Assembly (NCBI GenBank): GCA_023653625.1 | Contig: CM042904.1 | Location: 2,919,332 to 2,983,331 of the forward strand | Source: Triadica sebifera | Taxonomy: Eukaryota; Streptophyta; Magnoliopsida; Malpighiales; Euphorbiaceae | Direction of reading: 5' to 3' | DNA: 64,000 nucleotides | In this document: piece after piece, positions 55,501-64,000 of the stretch | Position numbering within the stretch: position 1 is the first letter of the stretch | Layout of the letters: the number at the start of each line of letters is the position of its first letter | Notes under the pieces: generated by a model | The model's database searches: none | Seen by the model: only the letters and a program-made list of their open reading frames with translations | What the model was told of the DNA's origin: nothing | Position numbers and translations under genes: made by a program

Positions 55501-56561
55501 ATTGATCCATCACGATTCCTCAATTGGATTGAACCAATTCCAGTTGTTTTGCAAGGGCTGTCATTTGCTGTATAGACAACTCCACCTTCAATTTCTTTAA
55601 AATCGAAAAACCATTCCCGATTGGGACACATATGGTGGCTACAGCCTGAATCCAGGATCCAAGCAGTCGAACTGCTTATTGATGGCATCAATGCTAATGA
55701 AAAATCTGAATCATCACATTCAGCTACATTTGAATCTGCAACAGACTTGCCTTTGCCAGATTTGCTTCTCAACTTAGGACAATCTTTCTTCCAGTGCCCC
55801 TTTTCTCGACAAAAGGCACATTCATCTTTGCCCACTCTGGACTTTGATCTGTCTTTCTTTCCCCTGTTCTTATTTTTCGAACGGCCTCTTACTATCAAAG
55901 CTTCAGCTGCTCCACTGGTGCTATCCTTCTTGTCTTTTCTCCTCAATTCATAGCTGTATAGTGCAGCACATACTTCACTAAGAGACACCTCAGCTTTCCC
56001 ATGGAGTAGAGTAGTTTCTAGAAACTCAAACTCCTCAGGAAGGGATCCCAACAGCATTAGGGCCAAATCTTCATCTTCAAATGTCACATCCAAGTTCATC
56101 AGATCTGCTACAAGTTGATTGAAATTGGTGATGTGATCATTCATCGTGGTACCAGGAACATATGTGAATCTGAACAGTCTTTTCTTCATATGAAGCTTAT
56201 TTTGACTGCTCTTTTTCAAGAATTTTTCCTCCAGTGCCTTCCACAATTTACTTGCAGAAGTTTCTTTACAAAAGGCATACTTCTGCTCTCTGGACAGGCA
56301 CGATCGAATTGTACCACATGCCAAACGATTGATTGTCTTCCATTCCTTCTCATCTGCACCTTCTGGCTTTTCTCCCTCAATGGCAATGTCTAAGCCTTGC
56401 TGAAATAAGGCGTCTAGAACTTCACCTTGCCACATGCCGAAATGGCCTGTACCATCAAAAATCTCCACTGCAATTCTCGTATTTGCCACAGCAGTTCTCG
56501 CCAAAATTGATGAAGTAGAAGCTGTTGTGTCCATTGTGGATTTTTGTCCGTCTCTTGCCAT
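52530..56561 (-). CDS. Copia gag-pol polyprotein (1343 aa), intact
   Basis: Single frame from ATG at 56561 to the stop at 52530. Gag (UBN2-like) covers about 30-215. The zinc knuckle CAFCREKGHWKKDC is at 248-261 and the protease WILDSGCSHHM at 301-311 (catalytic D304). The integrase zinc region has H438, H443, C469 and C472; the DDE triad is D499 (HSDVWGP), D562 (TDNGGEY) and E598 (PQQNGVAER). Reverse transcriptase runs from about 845, with KARLVAKGYAQ, QLDVKTAFLHGDL and YVDDML (D1021, D1022). RNase H has DSDYAGD (about 1195-1201), STTEAEY and CDSQSAI, then KHIDVRYHFVRE. All catalytic residues I can place are present. The length and motifs match Tnt1/Tork-lineage polyproteins. It makes Gag, protease, integrase and RT-RNase H for cytoplasmic reverse transcription and nuclear integration. 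Confidence 0.96.
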   Translation of the reverse strand: MARDGQKSTMDTTASTSSILARTAVANTRIAVEIFDGTGHFGMWQGEVLDALFQQGLDIAIEGEKPEGADEKEWKTINRLACGTIRSCLSREQKYAFCKETSASKLWKALEEKFLKKSSQNKLHMKKRLFRFTYVPGTTMNDHITNFNQLVADLMNLDVTFEDEDLALMLLGSLPEEFEFLETTLLHGKAEVSLSEVCAALYSYELRRKDKKDSTSGAAEALIVRGRSKNKNRGKKDRSKSRVGKDECAFCREKGHWKKDCPKLRSKSGKGKSVADSNVAECDDSDFSLALMPSISSSTAWILDSGCSHHMCPNREWFFDFKEIEGGVVYTANDSPCKTTGIGSIQLRNRDGSIRTLTDVRYVPSLTKNLISMGILGRKGFTIIIKNEVMKVISGALVVMKGVQRSNNLYYYEGNTVVGTTAAVSSDDHELEITRLWHMRLGHAGKKSLKLLANQGLLQGVRTCKLDFCEHCIKGKQTRVKFGTAIHDTKGILDYVHSDVWGPSKTASMGGKHYYVTFVDDCSRRVWVYTMKTKDEVLEVFLIWKKMVETQTGRKIKCLRTDNGGEYTSDPFMKVCRNEGIARHFTVRNTPQQNGVAERMNRTLLEKVRCMLSNAGLGRQFWAEAVTYACHLINRLPSTAINGKTPLEVWYGKPATDYNSLHVFGSTAYYHVKESKLDPRAQKAIFMGISSGIKGYRLWCPETKKIIFSRDVTFDESTMLKVTKEQTDGSPQQVEETPKQVEFDRRRIVDPAIVESDKITPTEEEEIMVENGSDEEAEVSAQEPPQQLEPIALRKPKRKIKKPVRLEDMTNYTSSVDDEIPSTYCEAIQSSEEEKWRKAMEEEMQFLEKNQTWKLASLPKGKKAIGCKWVYAKKDGFPDKNDIRYKARLVAKGYAQKEGIDYNEVFSPAVKHSSIRILLALVAQFDLELVQLDVKTAFLHGDLEEEIYMTQPEGFKVAGKENLACKLSKSLYGLKQSPRQWYKRFDKFMIRQKYTRSKYDHCVYLRKLRDGSFIYLLLYVDDMLIASKDEGEIQKLKAQLNQEFEMKDLGEAKKILGMEICRDRKLGRLCLTQKQYLRKVLKRFGINENTKPVSTPLAPHFKLSASLSPKSDEEQEYMSKVPYANAVGSLMYAMVCTRPDISQAVGVVSRYMHDPGKGHWQAVKWILRYIQNTVDVGIMFERDEKSGQYIVGYCDSDYAGDLDKRRSTTGYVFTLAKAPVSWKSTLQSTVALSTTEAEYMAVSEAVKEAIWLQGLLNDLGIGQKHVKVHCDSQSAICLAKNQVYHTRTKHIDVRYHFVREILEDGGILLQKILTAENPADMATKVVTSVKFQHCLDLINVIRI

Positions 56562-56680
56562 TTCCTTTTTAAGACTATTTAATAGCTTTCAAATGCGGAA
56601 TACCCAAGAATCCAAGGAAACCTTTCTGATGTGGAAGATCAGCTTACGCCGCAACCACAGAGCATATAACTCAGTAACCT

Positions 56681-56694
56681 TGGCTCTGATACCA
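56681..56694 (-). other. Primer binding site (initiator tRNA-Met) of the young copia
   Basis: The minus strand reads TGGTATCAGAGCCA, two bases downstream of the 5' LTR; it is complementary to the 3' end of plant initiator tRNA-Met. Confidence 0.92.
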
Positions 56695-56696
56695 AT

Positions 56697-57174
56697 TGTT
56701 GTGGAAATCGGGTTAGTTTCCACCAAAATGAATAATTGTGCCAAAAATTAAGACAAAGAAAAATTCCCAGGTAGTTGGTGGAGTCACAAATGGTCTCCCT
56801 TAAAAACCAACTTCCTTAGACTCTTGAGTCTTGGTGACAGAATTTTTCTAAGATAATTTAAAGCACAATATATCACAAAGTAAAAGACCCGACAATAGCT
56901 ATTAAATAGAAATAAAAGGAACACCAGAATTTAACGAGGTTCGGCCAATTATGCCTACGTCCTCGGACACTACTAAAATAATATTTCACTATTTCAAAGA
57001 AATATTACAAAGTGAAATATTACAAGAGAGAGAGGAAAAATACAACCAATCTTAGAAGTAGAGAGATTGGTGGTTTTTGGGATGAATTGTTAAGAGGGGA
57101 TGAAGTCCTTTTATAGCCTAATGCTATGGTGGAAAAATCATCTCTTTCCGATGTGGGATTGTCATATTTCAACA
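56697..57174 (-). repeat. 5' LTR of the young copia (right copy), with promoter
   Basis: Identical by eye to 51950-52427. On the minus strand CTATAAAAGG (57116-57107) is a good TATA box for the element's transcript. The 12-bp inverted repeat (56979-56990 / 57011-57022) lies downstream of it, so it would be in the transcribed part. Confidence 0.93.
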
Positions 57175-57179
57175 CCACT
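57175..57179. repeat. Target-site duplication CCACT, right
   Basis: Exact match to 51945-51949. Confidence 0.95.
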
Positions 57180-60100
57180 AAATGAATATTTTAGCCGAAA
57201 ACCCCTAATTAAGTCAAAAGACATACCATCTACTCCAAAGTGAGAAACTTTTTCAAAACATTCCTAAAAAGCATAAACAAAAGTTAATTCATTATAATTT
57301 TTACTCCTGGCATCCTTGTTTGACCACTAAATTGTTTTATTTCGGACGTTTTCCTTTACTTGCCTGCTATGTTTGTCTCCACTTCAAGATAATATTACAA
57401 AGCTTTATTATTTTCTTTTCTGTTCCATAATCTTCTAAAATGCCTCTATTCTTGACCATTTCATAATTACATCAGCTAGTTCGATAAGAATAGATATATT
57501 CTAGCTTGCTACTCCATTTTCTAAAAAATATTTATTAATAGTCAAATTTATATTTTTAATTAAAATAAGTATTATTTTTTTTCCTTTTTTGTAAGTTAAG
57601 TAATAGTGGCATAAGTAGATATTAAACCTAAAATGAAAAAGGAAATTATAGATAAAGAAAAAAAAATTTACACGCTATCTTATCATCGTCTTATTTGTGA
57701 GATTCATACGCTACCGGAAAAAGCATATAGCAACGCATTTTATTTGTCACTAATTATAGTGTGTATATGTGTCGCCAAATGAGACTTTAGAAATCACATC
57801 GCTCTTATTTGATGATGCATTGCCACGATGACACTATACTACGAATAGAGATGCCAACGGGAATTATTTTGTTATTGAATTCAGTTAATTTTGTGAGGTT
57901 CATACCCTTTTTAAATCCGTAATTCATAAATATTTCTCTATTTTCATATTCATTATAAATTTGATTAACACGATCCATTTATTACTTATATAATTATTTG
58001 TTTGACTAAGTAAAGATAAATTAAAACTTTAAATATTAAATTTACAAATTATGAACTTTTAAGAAATTTAAATTAACATGAAATAAAGTTAAAAATATTA
58101 TTATAATTGTATAACTGGATATATGTTTATTACTATTTAAATTCTATATTAACGGAACAAATAAGATTGGATGCCCTAAAATATTTTACCCGTTGTCATT
58201 CCTAACTGCAATAATTTTTAAAATCATTGCTCGTAAGTTTAAAATTAGTCCACCAAACATTTATAGTTTCTCAGATATATGACAATACTTATTTTATAAA
58301 CGTCTCAAATTTGGCTGCATTGCGAATTATCTTCATATAAGTTAAAAATGCATCTCAAATTTTCTGTGATTAATACCTATATATAAGGTTTAGGAAGCTT
58401 CTCTTCTCAATTAGGCAGGAAGAAAATAGCAGTGTGCATGAAGGCTGCTTTCAGATCTTCAAAAGACGTGTACAAATTATAGTTTGAATAAGGTAAGCTT
58501 CTAAAATAAATAAATAGAATTATATATATAATTAATTGAACTCATTTCCTTTAATTATTGATTTTTCTAATTTTATATTAGGGTTTAGGCTATTTGGGAT
58601 TATATATTAATTCAGTCCCCATTAACCACCTTATTTCTTGATCTTTCCTCCAGTTATTAAGTTATTATTCCCTTTTTCTTCTCTTCTTCTTCTCCATTAT
58701 TTTTTTTTTTCAAAAAAAATTGATTCTTTTATTTTTGTGGAATGATGAAGCTGACAATGACTTCCATTAACTTTTTTTCATAGAATTTTAAATATTTTTA
58801 TTAATATGAGAGCAATTACTATATAAACTTACACACGTGCATGCATGTTAAAAATAATAAAATTATGAACCATGATACCATTACTTTTATAATAAATTAA
58901 GCAGTATGATATGTTATGTACATCAATATAAATTTTGTCAAATTAGTGATAAATTATAATGAAAAAAGGCAGTTTTTATTATATAAATATACCACTATTA
59001 TAAATTATTATAGAAAAATTAATCAATGAATGGATTTATTGATATGCCCTATATAAATATTTTTTGTTTGTAATGTATATACACCTGAATACCTGATTAA
59101 TCTTTTTATGTCCTTCTTAATTAATTCGTATTTAAATAACTTTCATCCATTTGAACAAATAATATAAACTTTGAAAGAAAGTTGAATAAGCTAATTAAAA
59201 AACTTCTCTAAAAGAAAAATAAACAAAAAAAAAATTCAAATCTCTTGTGTCATAAATATCTATATAATTATACGATAAATAATAATATATGAGTTGTGGA
59301 TTCAATTTTTCTTTAAATAATTCTTGCCAAAATGTAAAAATCACATACAGCTTAATTTAACAATAATTAAGCGTCTAATTAATTTGTCTAATGATCGATG
59401 ATCATGACAAAAATTAGACTTCGACCATATATGAATTTTTAAAAAAAGTAATTAAATTTAATAAAAAAATGTAGTAAACCTTAGTGCCCCATGCTTCATC
59501 ACTTGCTTGTCCCTCTTGGTTGTCTTTCTCATTTCCTTGAGAGAAAAAAATTATTTTCTGACAAATTCTTATTTCTCAAATCCACAATTTGAATAATTTG
59601 AACATAAACAGTTAAATTCTTAAAGTAATATAATGACATCTATCTCTTCCTTTATTTTTTTTTATCACATATATAATTGCATATTCGGCCAGCTGCTTTG
59701 ACAATATACCTCTAACAATAAGTTTGTTGAAGTTTGAATTGATCCAAATTATTTAATTAAAATAATTGTAGATTTTGATTTTAACCCATAAAACAAAAAA
59801 TTTTCCTTCATTTAATAATTATGACGAATTATTCAAAAACATCCAAACCAGAAAAATACACATCATATTCATCGTCAGTTAGAGATTGAGAAAATAGAAC
59901 GTTAGAATACAAACTTTGGATTAAAAAGTCAATGTTGTTGGTAATTAAATTCCAAAAATTTTCTGCCATTAGCTTCACATCATGGAAAATGAGAGATATA
60001 GTTTGGCAGTAGTAATTGACAAAAAAAAAAAAAGAAGAAGAAGAAGTACAGTTGTACACTTAGGTGGTAGAATTAGATAATTTTAGTAATCTTTGTTGAA

Positions 60101-60279
60101 TTTTTTTGTTATTTTCTATTGAAAAATATAAATTTCTAATCTTATTATATATATATATAAAGGAGACAAATTTTCAAAGATAGTGCAAATTCTGAGCAGT
60201 AGGTGATGACCTACATGCAATTTAGCTTTTTTTTATTAATTTTTTTCTCACTAAAAGGTTAAATGTTCTAATAAACGGG
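57180..60279. other. AT-rich intergenic DNA
   Basis: No protein gene recognised. Around 57712-57850, CGCTACCGGAAAAAGCATATAG with AGCAACGCATTT looks like the sub-terminal part of a CACTA-type transposon (CACTACAAGAAAA style), but no transposase or partner end is visible. A possible small transcription unit at 58376-58494 is described under findings. The 76-codon minus-strand ORF near 59829-60059 has no recognisable motif. Confidence 0.5.
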
Positions 60280-60287
60280 TTTGCTAG
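60280..60287. repeat. Target-site duplication TTTGCTAG, left
   Basis: Eight bases before the element start TAGGGGTG; repeated exactly at 60702-60709. Confidence 0.85.
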
Positions 60288-60701
60288 TAGGGGTGTAAAT
60301 GAGTTAAACTACTCGTGAGATACTCGAGATCGATTCGAAAAATACTCGAATTCGACTCGGAGTTAATCGAGTCGAGCTCGAGTAGTTAGTTGAGTCGAGC
60401 TCGAGTATCATAATACTCAGCTCGTAAGACTCGCGAGCTTAATTAAATTACATTTATATCCTTATATTCGAATTTAATCGATTTTAATCGAGTTCAATTG
60501 AGCTTAATCGATCTTAATCGAGTTTAACCGAATATATTATTTATTAATTTTTTTATTAAATTGAGATTTATCGAGTTGAGTTTGAGTAGTTGTTGAGTCG
60601 AGTTTCGAACATTTAAAAAAAAACTCGATCGAATTTCGAATATTTTAATCGAGTCGAGCTCGAACTTGAAACTGTGTCGATTCGACTCGATTATACTCCT
60701 A
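60288..60701. mobile_element. Non-autonomous hAT-like element (MITE-like), copy 2
   Basis: 414 bp with ends TAGGGGTGTAAAT and complement TAGGAGTATAAT, flanked by a perfect 8-bp duplication TTTGCTAG, as expected for the hAT superfamily. The interior consists of short reiterated words (GAGTCGAGCTCGAG, CTTAATCGA, TTTAATCGAG) and has no ORF. Ends and interior style match the element at 18258-18966, so both belong to one family; it must rely on a transposase encoded elsewhere. Confidence 0.8.
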
Positions 60702-60709
60702 TTTGCTAG
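60702..60709. repeat. Target-site duplication TTTGCTAG, right
   Basis: Exact repeat of 60280-60287, directly after ATACTCCTA. Confidence 0.85.
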
Positions 60710-60814
60710 TTAGAATAGGCTATATTCTATTTTACATTTTCATTACAGAAGTGATTTAAAAAAATTCTAAATATTAATTAATAAGTATATTTAAATTTAA
60801 AATATATTCTTGTT

Positions 60815-60889
60815 ATATGTTTGATAGTTAGTGACATATGTATACAAATTTGATATGTTTGATAGTTAATGACATATGTATACAAATTT
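60815..60889. repeat. 38-bp tandem duplication
   Basis: ATATGTTTGATAGTTA.TGAC followed by ATATGTATACAAATTT occurs at 60815 and 60853. Confidence 0.85.
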
Positions 60890-60964
60890 CATACTTTCTT
60901 TTTTCCATTTTTTAAGAGGTGTTGAATAAAGATTAATTATTTATTAGCCGTATAATAAAAGGGT

Positions 60965-60967
<3 letters not shown>

Positions 60968-61024
<57 letters not shown>
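60968..61024. repeat. TA microsatellite
   Basis: About 28 uninterrupted TA units. Confidence 0.95.
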
Positions 61025-61027
<3 letters not shown>

Positions 61028-61203
61028 CAATTTCTGAATTTTACGAATTTATGTAAATAAATCATTAATTTAACTGGAAATTTACTTAATTAATTATTCA
61101 TTTTAAATTAATTTAATCCTTAAAGTAAAAATTTATTTAATTAGCTATTATGCATCGGATGCTAAATGTTTTCTAAATAGGAATCAACTAACAATTTTTT
61201 AAT

Positions 61204-61443
61204 TGACTCCTCTGGTTATAAATAAATAGACGTTAAGTATTATAAATAATGATCAAATTAAAAATTAATAATTAAAATAATTAATGGAATAAATCTGAAA
61301 AATGAAATAATTTAAATACACAAATTCTAAGACTCCTCTGGTTATAAATAAATAGACGTTAAGTATTATAAATAATGATCAAATTAAAAATTAATAATTA
61401 AAATAATTAATTGAATAATCTGAAAAATGAAATAATTTAAATA
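61204..61443. repeat. 127-bp tandem duplication
   Basis: GACTCCTCTGGTTATAAATA starts both copies (61204 and 61331). They are nearly identical through TGAAATAATTTAAATA, with only a few differences. Confidence 0.9.
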
Positions 61444-64000
61444 GAATTTAGAGATCAAAATATGCAATTATTTTTTTTAATAAAAATAGTCTATAACTTA
61501 TTGAATTTTTTTTTTTAATCCAAAAGATAGGTGGTCTAATATTAATGGGAGATGAGGTGTGGATGCTCTAGTAATAGTAATAAGAAAATGTTCAAGAAAA
61601 AGAAACCTCAAAAGTAGGTGCAATAGCACTTAAATATTGTGGAACTACCTCGAATATATCTATTTAATACCGAAGTAGACTGTTAATTAAGTTTTGATGA
61701 TCTTAATTAGTTGTTTCTTTAACTTCCAATTTGGGGACTCATGCTTGTCAAATTGACAGCATATATACATAATTAATAATAAATTATAAGGCTTAATTAG
61801 CAAATATCTAGATTTTTATATTTAGAAAAAAAAGATCATTTAAAGATTTTAATTTTCAAACAAATTATATAAATATCTAAATTATTTTTTTTTTTTACTT
61901 CAAATACATTTATTTTACATGTTGCCAATAAGGTACCCACTTGACCAAACATATAAATTACAAAAATTATAATCATATGTGTCAAATTAGCAAAAAACAT
62001 ATTTTAAAATACAAATAAAATTATTGTAAATTTTCAAACAGTTAAAATACATAAATAATTTTTTTTAATTAATCAAATACATGTTCCTAAAGATCATATG
62101 GGCTAATTAATAACAACTTTCACAGTTTTGTTTTATATATTTGATACTTTTATTTATTTATTTATTTTTGAAATTCATTTGAGTTGTATTATGCGGTACT
62201 TTCTTTTTCTAAATTGTAAATAAATGCATTTTAAAGCTGGACATATCAATTCCAACCTTAAATTAGAAATGAATGCAGAAGAATTTTTATAAGGTAAAAT
62301 TAACAAATATCTTTCGAATGTATTCTCTTGTATTTTCCAATTAGTTCAAGAAAAAGGAATTGACGTTTGAAAAATGCGAATATTATGTCAGAATGTACAG
62401 TTTAGTTCTCAATGGTTTAATCTTTCAATTATTGATATGAATTATACTGGATAAAAATTATTGACAAATCATTGTAATTGAATTAAAAAAAATTATATTC
62501 AACAAGTACTAAAAAAATATATCTAGTGGTTATATTATAATATATATTAGCATTGATTTTTCCAAATTCATGTTTTGATACAATCACTATGCAAATTCCA
62601 TTCACACTCATTTTGAATATTTTTATTTTACTTTTTTTTTGACAAAAATTTAAACCAATAAGAGAGCAATTTAATAATCAAAATATCACTTTGACTACGT
62701 AATTAAATTTCCCAATTTTGTGCGCATTTTGTCAAGTCGTAAGACCCACCAAAATAACTATACAGAGGAAAACAAACAGAAAAGAGCATAATCAAGTAAG
62801 GAAAATAGCAAATTTCCACAACAAAGCGTTGATTTGGTTAACAAATTTATTTTCTCCCATTGTTGTTATTGATTATAAATTTCAATTTTAGAATTAGATT
62901 ATAAATAATTATAAGGAATTTGTTTTCTAATCCTTTTAATCCTCATAAACGATACTCATATGAATAATTTCCCTTTTTTCTCTATCAAAAATAACAGAAA
63001 AAGAAAAGGGTTGTGAGTCTATATAGATATCTAAGATTTTTTTAATTCTAATTTAAGTTTAGGCAATCAAATTAGTTTTATATATATTTAGATTAGTTTG
63101 TATTTGTGAATGAATTAATTAAATAAGTCATTCGATTGAACTACTAAATCAATCTGAATTTTGTTATTTGCTTAGACCTGAATTGTAATTCCAAGTTAGT
63201 ACTAAAATATTATAAGAAATTAAAGAAAACATAACTTTTTACCAATATATATCATTAGTTCGAATTCATAAATAAAATATATTTTGGCTCATTAATTTTT
63301 TTTTTCAAATAATAATTTAGTCATTAAACTAGAAATTTATTTAATTAAGCCTTTCAATTTCTAATTATCGTTGGATTTGCATTCTATTTTATGGAAAAAC
63401 ATGTGAGGTCAAAGTTTAGAAATTCAATGAATGTAAATTGAGAGTTAAGAAACTAAAATTAATTTGTTGTCGTAAACTAAATATGTTGATTGAAAGTTGA
63501 AAAACAAAAATCTGTTGATCATGAACTCAATTGTAATTTTTTTTTTTTTGGATAAACTATAGGGGGAAAAGATCCATTTTTCCTAAATAAGATCAGTACA
63601 TACTTATCTAGAAAAAAAAATTATGAATTAATTTAATTATATTAGTTTAACATATATATAAATATGGCACGTTATAAATTCATCAATTCAATTTATTATG
63701 CATGGGAATAGAAATGTAAAAGAAAACTTAGACAACGTTAGGTGCAAGAAACCGAAAGACAAACATATCACGAGCAATTCCTTCTTCATCCTTCGTAGAA
63801 AAAGTTAAAAACAGTGAAGAGAAAACAGATATGCATGAAAGATTAGTCTTTTGGAAAATGTAAAAGAAGCTTCTTTTTCAAAGGAAAGGACCCAGAAAAC
63901 GCCACCACCAATTTCCTCTGTCTTCTCCTTTGTTTATTCCTTTTTATTATATTAATTAATTAATTTTTTCCTGTGATGCACAGTTTCTGAAAATTTCTAG
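61444..64000. other. AT-rich intergenic DNA to the window end
   Basis: No gene recognised. The last about 130 bases (from 63870) become richer in C and CT runs (CACCACCAATTTCCTCTGTC), as plant promoters and 5' UTRs often do, so a gene may begin beyond the window. Confidence 0.5.

Larger units (their letters stand above)
51950..57174 (-). mobile_element. Young, apparently intact Tork/Tnt1-like Ty1/copia retrotransposon, minus strand
   Basis: 5225 bp with two 478-bp LTRs (51950-52427, 56697-57174) that read identically by eye. The target duplication CCACT is perfect on both sides. The primer binding site matches initiator tRNA-Met, and there are a polypurine tract and one uninterrupted gag-pol frame of 1343 codons. 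All structural parts needed for autonomous retrotransposition are present. It is inserted in the integrase region of an older copia in the opposite orientation. Identical LTRs indicate a recent insertion. Confidence 0.97.

Noticed and set aside
55275..56751. Several plus-strand ORFs of 60-110 codons
   Set aside because: All are antisense to the intact copia gag-pol.
57712..57850. CACTA-type transposon end (CGCTACCGGAAAAAG)
   Set aside because: Resemblance is limited to a few sub-terminal words; no second end, 3-bp duplication or transposase was found, so it was not listed as an element.

Overview
This is an AT-rich stretch of a flowering-plant (eudicot-type) nuclear genome. The evidence is spliced genes with GT-AG introns, a plant glutamate-receptor-like (GLR) family, a plant DUF1685 gene, plant Ty1/copia and Ty3/gypsy retrotransposons primed by initiator tRNA-Met, hAT and LINE remnants, and long TA microsatellites. 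The species cannot be named from the sequence alone. I see no CRISPR array, operon, rRNA or convincing tRNA.

Host genes are few. At the left edge is the first coding exon (minus strand) of a CLASRP/SWAP-type splicing factor whose remainder lies outside the window. A tandem GLR group follows: a scrambled, dead copy (978-2877), one intact four-exon gene (25286-27298, 551 aa) that lacks the usual amino-terminal receptor domain, and a dead copy that does have that domain (27983-35600). A two-exon DUF1685 gene lies at 46009-46625. A short zinc-ribbon fragment resembling EDR4-like proteins sits at 3721-3810.

Most of the rest is transposon-derived and nested. A hAT-like transposase pseudogene (7630-9173, resuming at 17569) was split by a chromovirus-type Ty3/gypsy element (9174-17563). 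That element has a matching 5-bp target duplication, a full right LTR, and a left LTR truncated by an internal deletion. From 19380 to 23820 lies LTR-like DNA in mixed orientations, packed with a 14-bp imperfect palindrome, TTCACGNNCRTGAA. An old minus-strand copia (28033-32653) interrupts the signal peptide of the third GLR. A minus-strand LINE (36490-41050) contains a 2-kb insert with a 485-bp tandem duplication. A decayed plus-strand copia (50128-51944) is interrupted by a very young, apparently intact minus-strand Tnt1/Tork-like copia (51950-57174) with LTRs that look identical, perfect 5-bp target duplications and one 1343-codon gag-pol frame. Two related non-autonomous hAT-like elements with GAGCTCGAG-rich interiors lie at 18258-18966 and 60288-60701.

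The strongest leads are the young copia, the intact GLR that lost its ATD before it was duplicated, the exact retrotransposon hit in the third GLR, and the palindrome-rich LTR-like region. No wholly new biological system can be demonstrated from the sequence alone.
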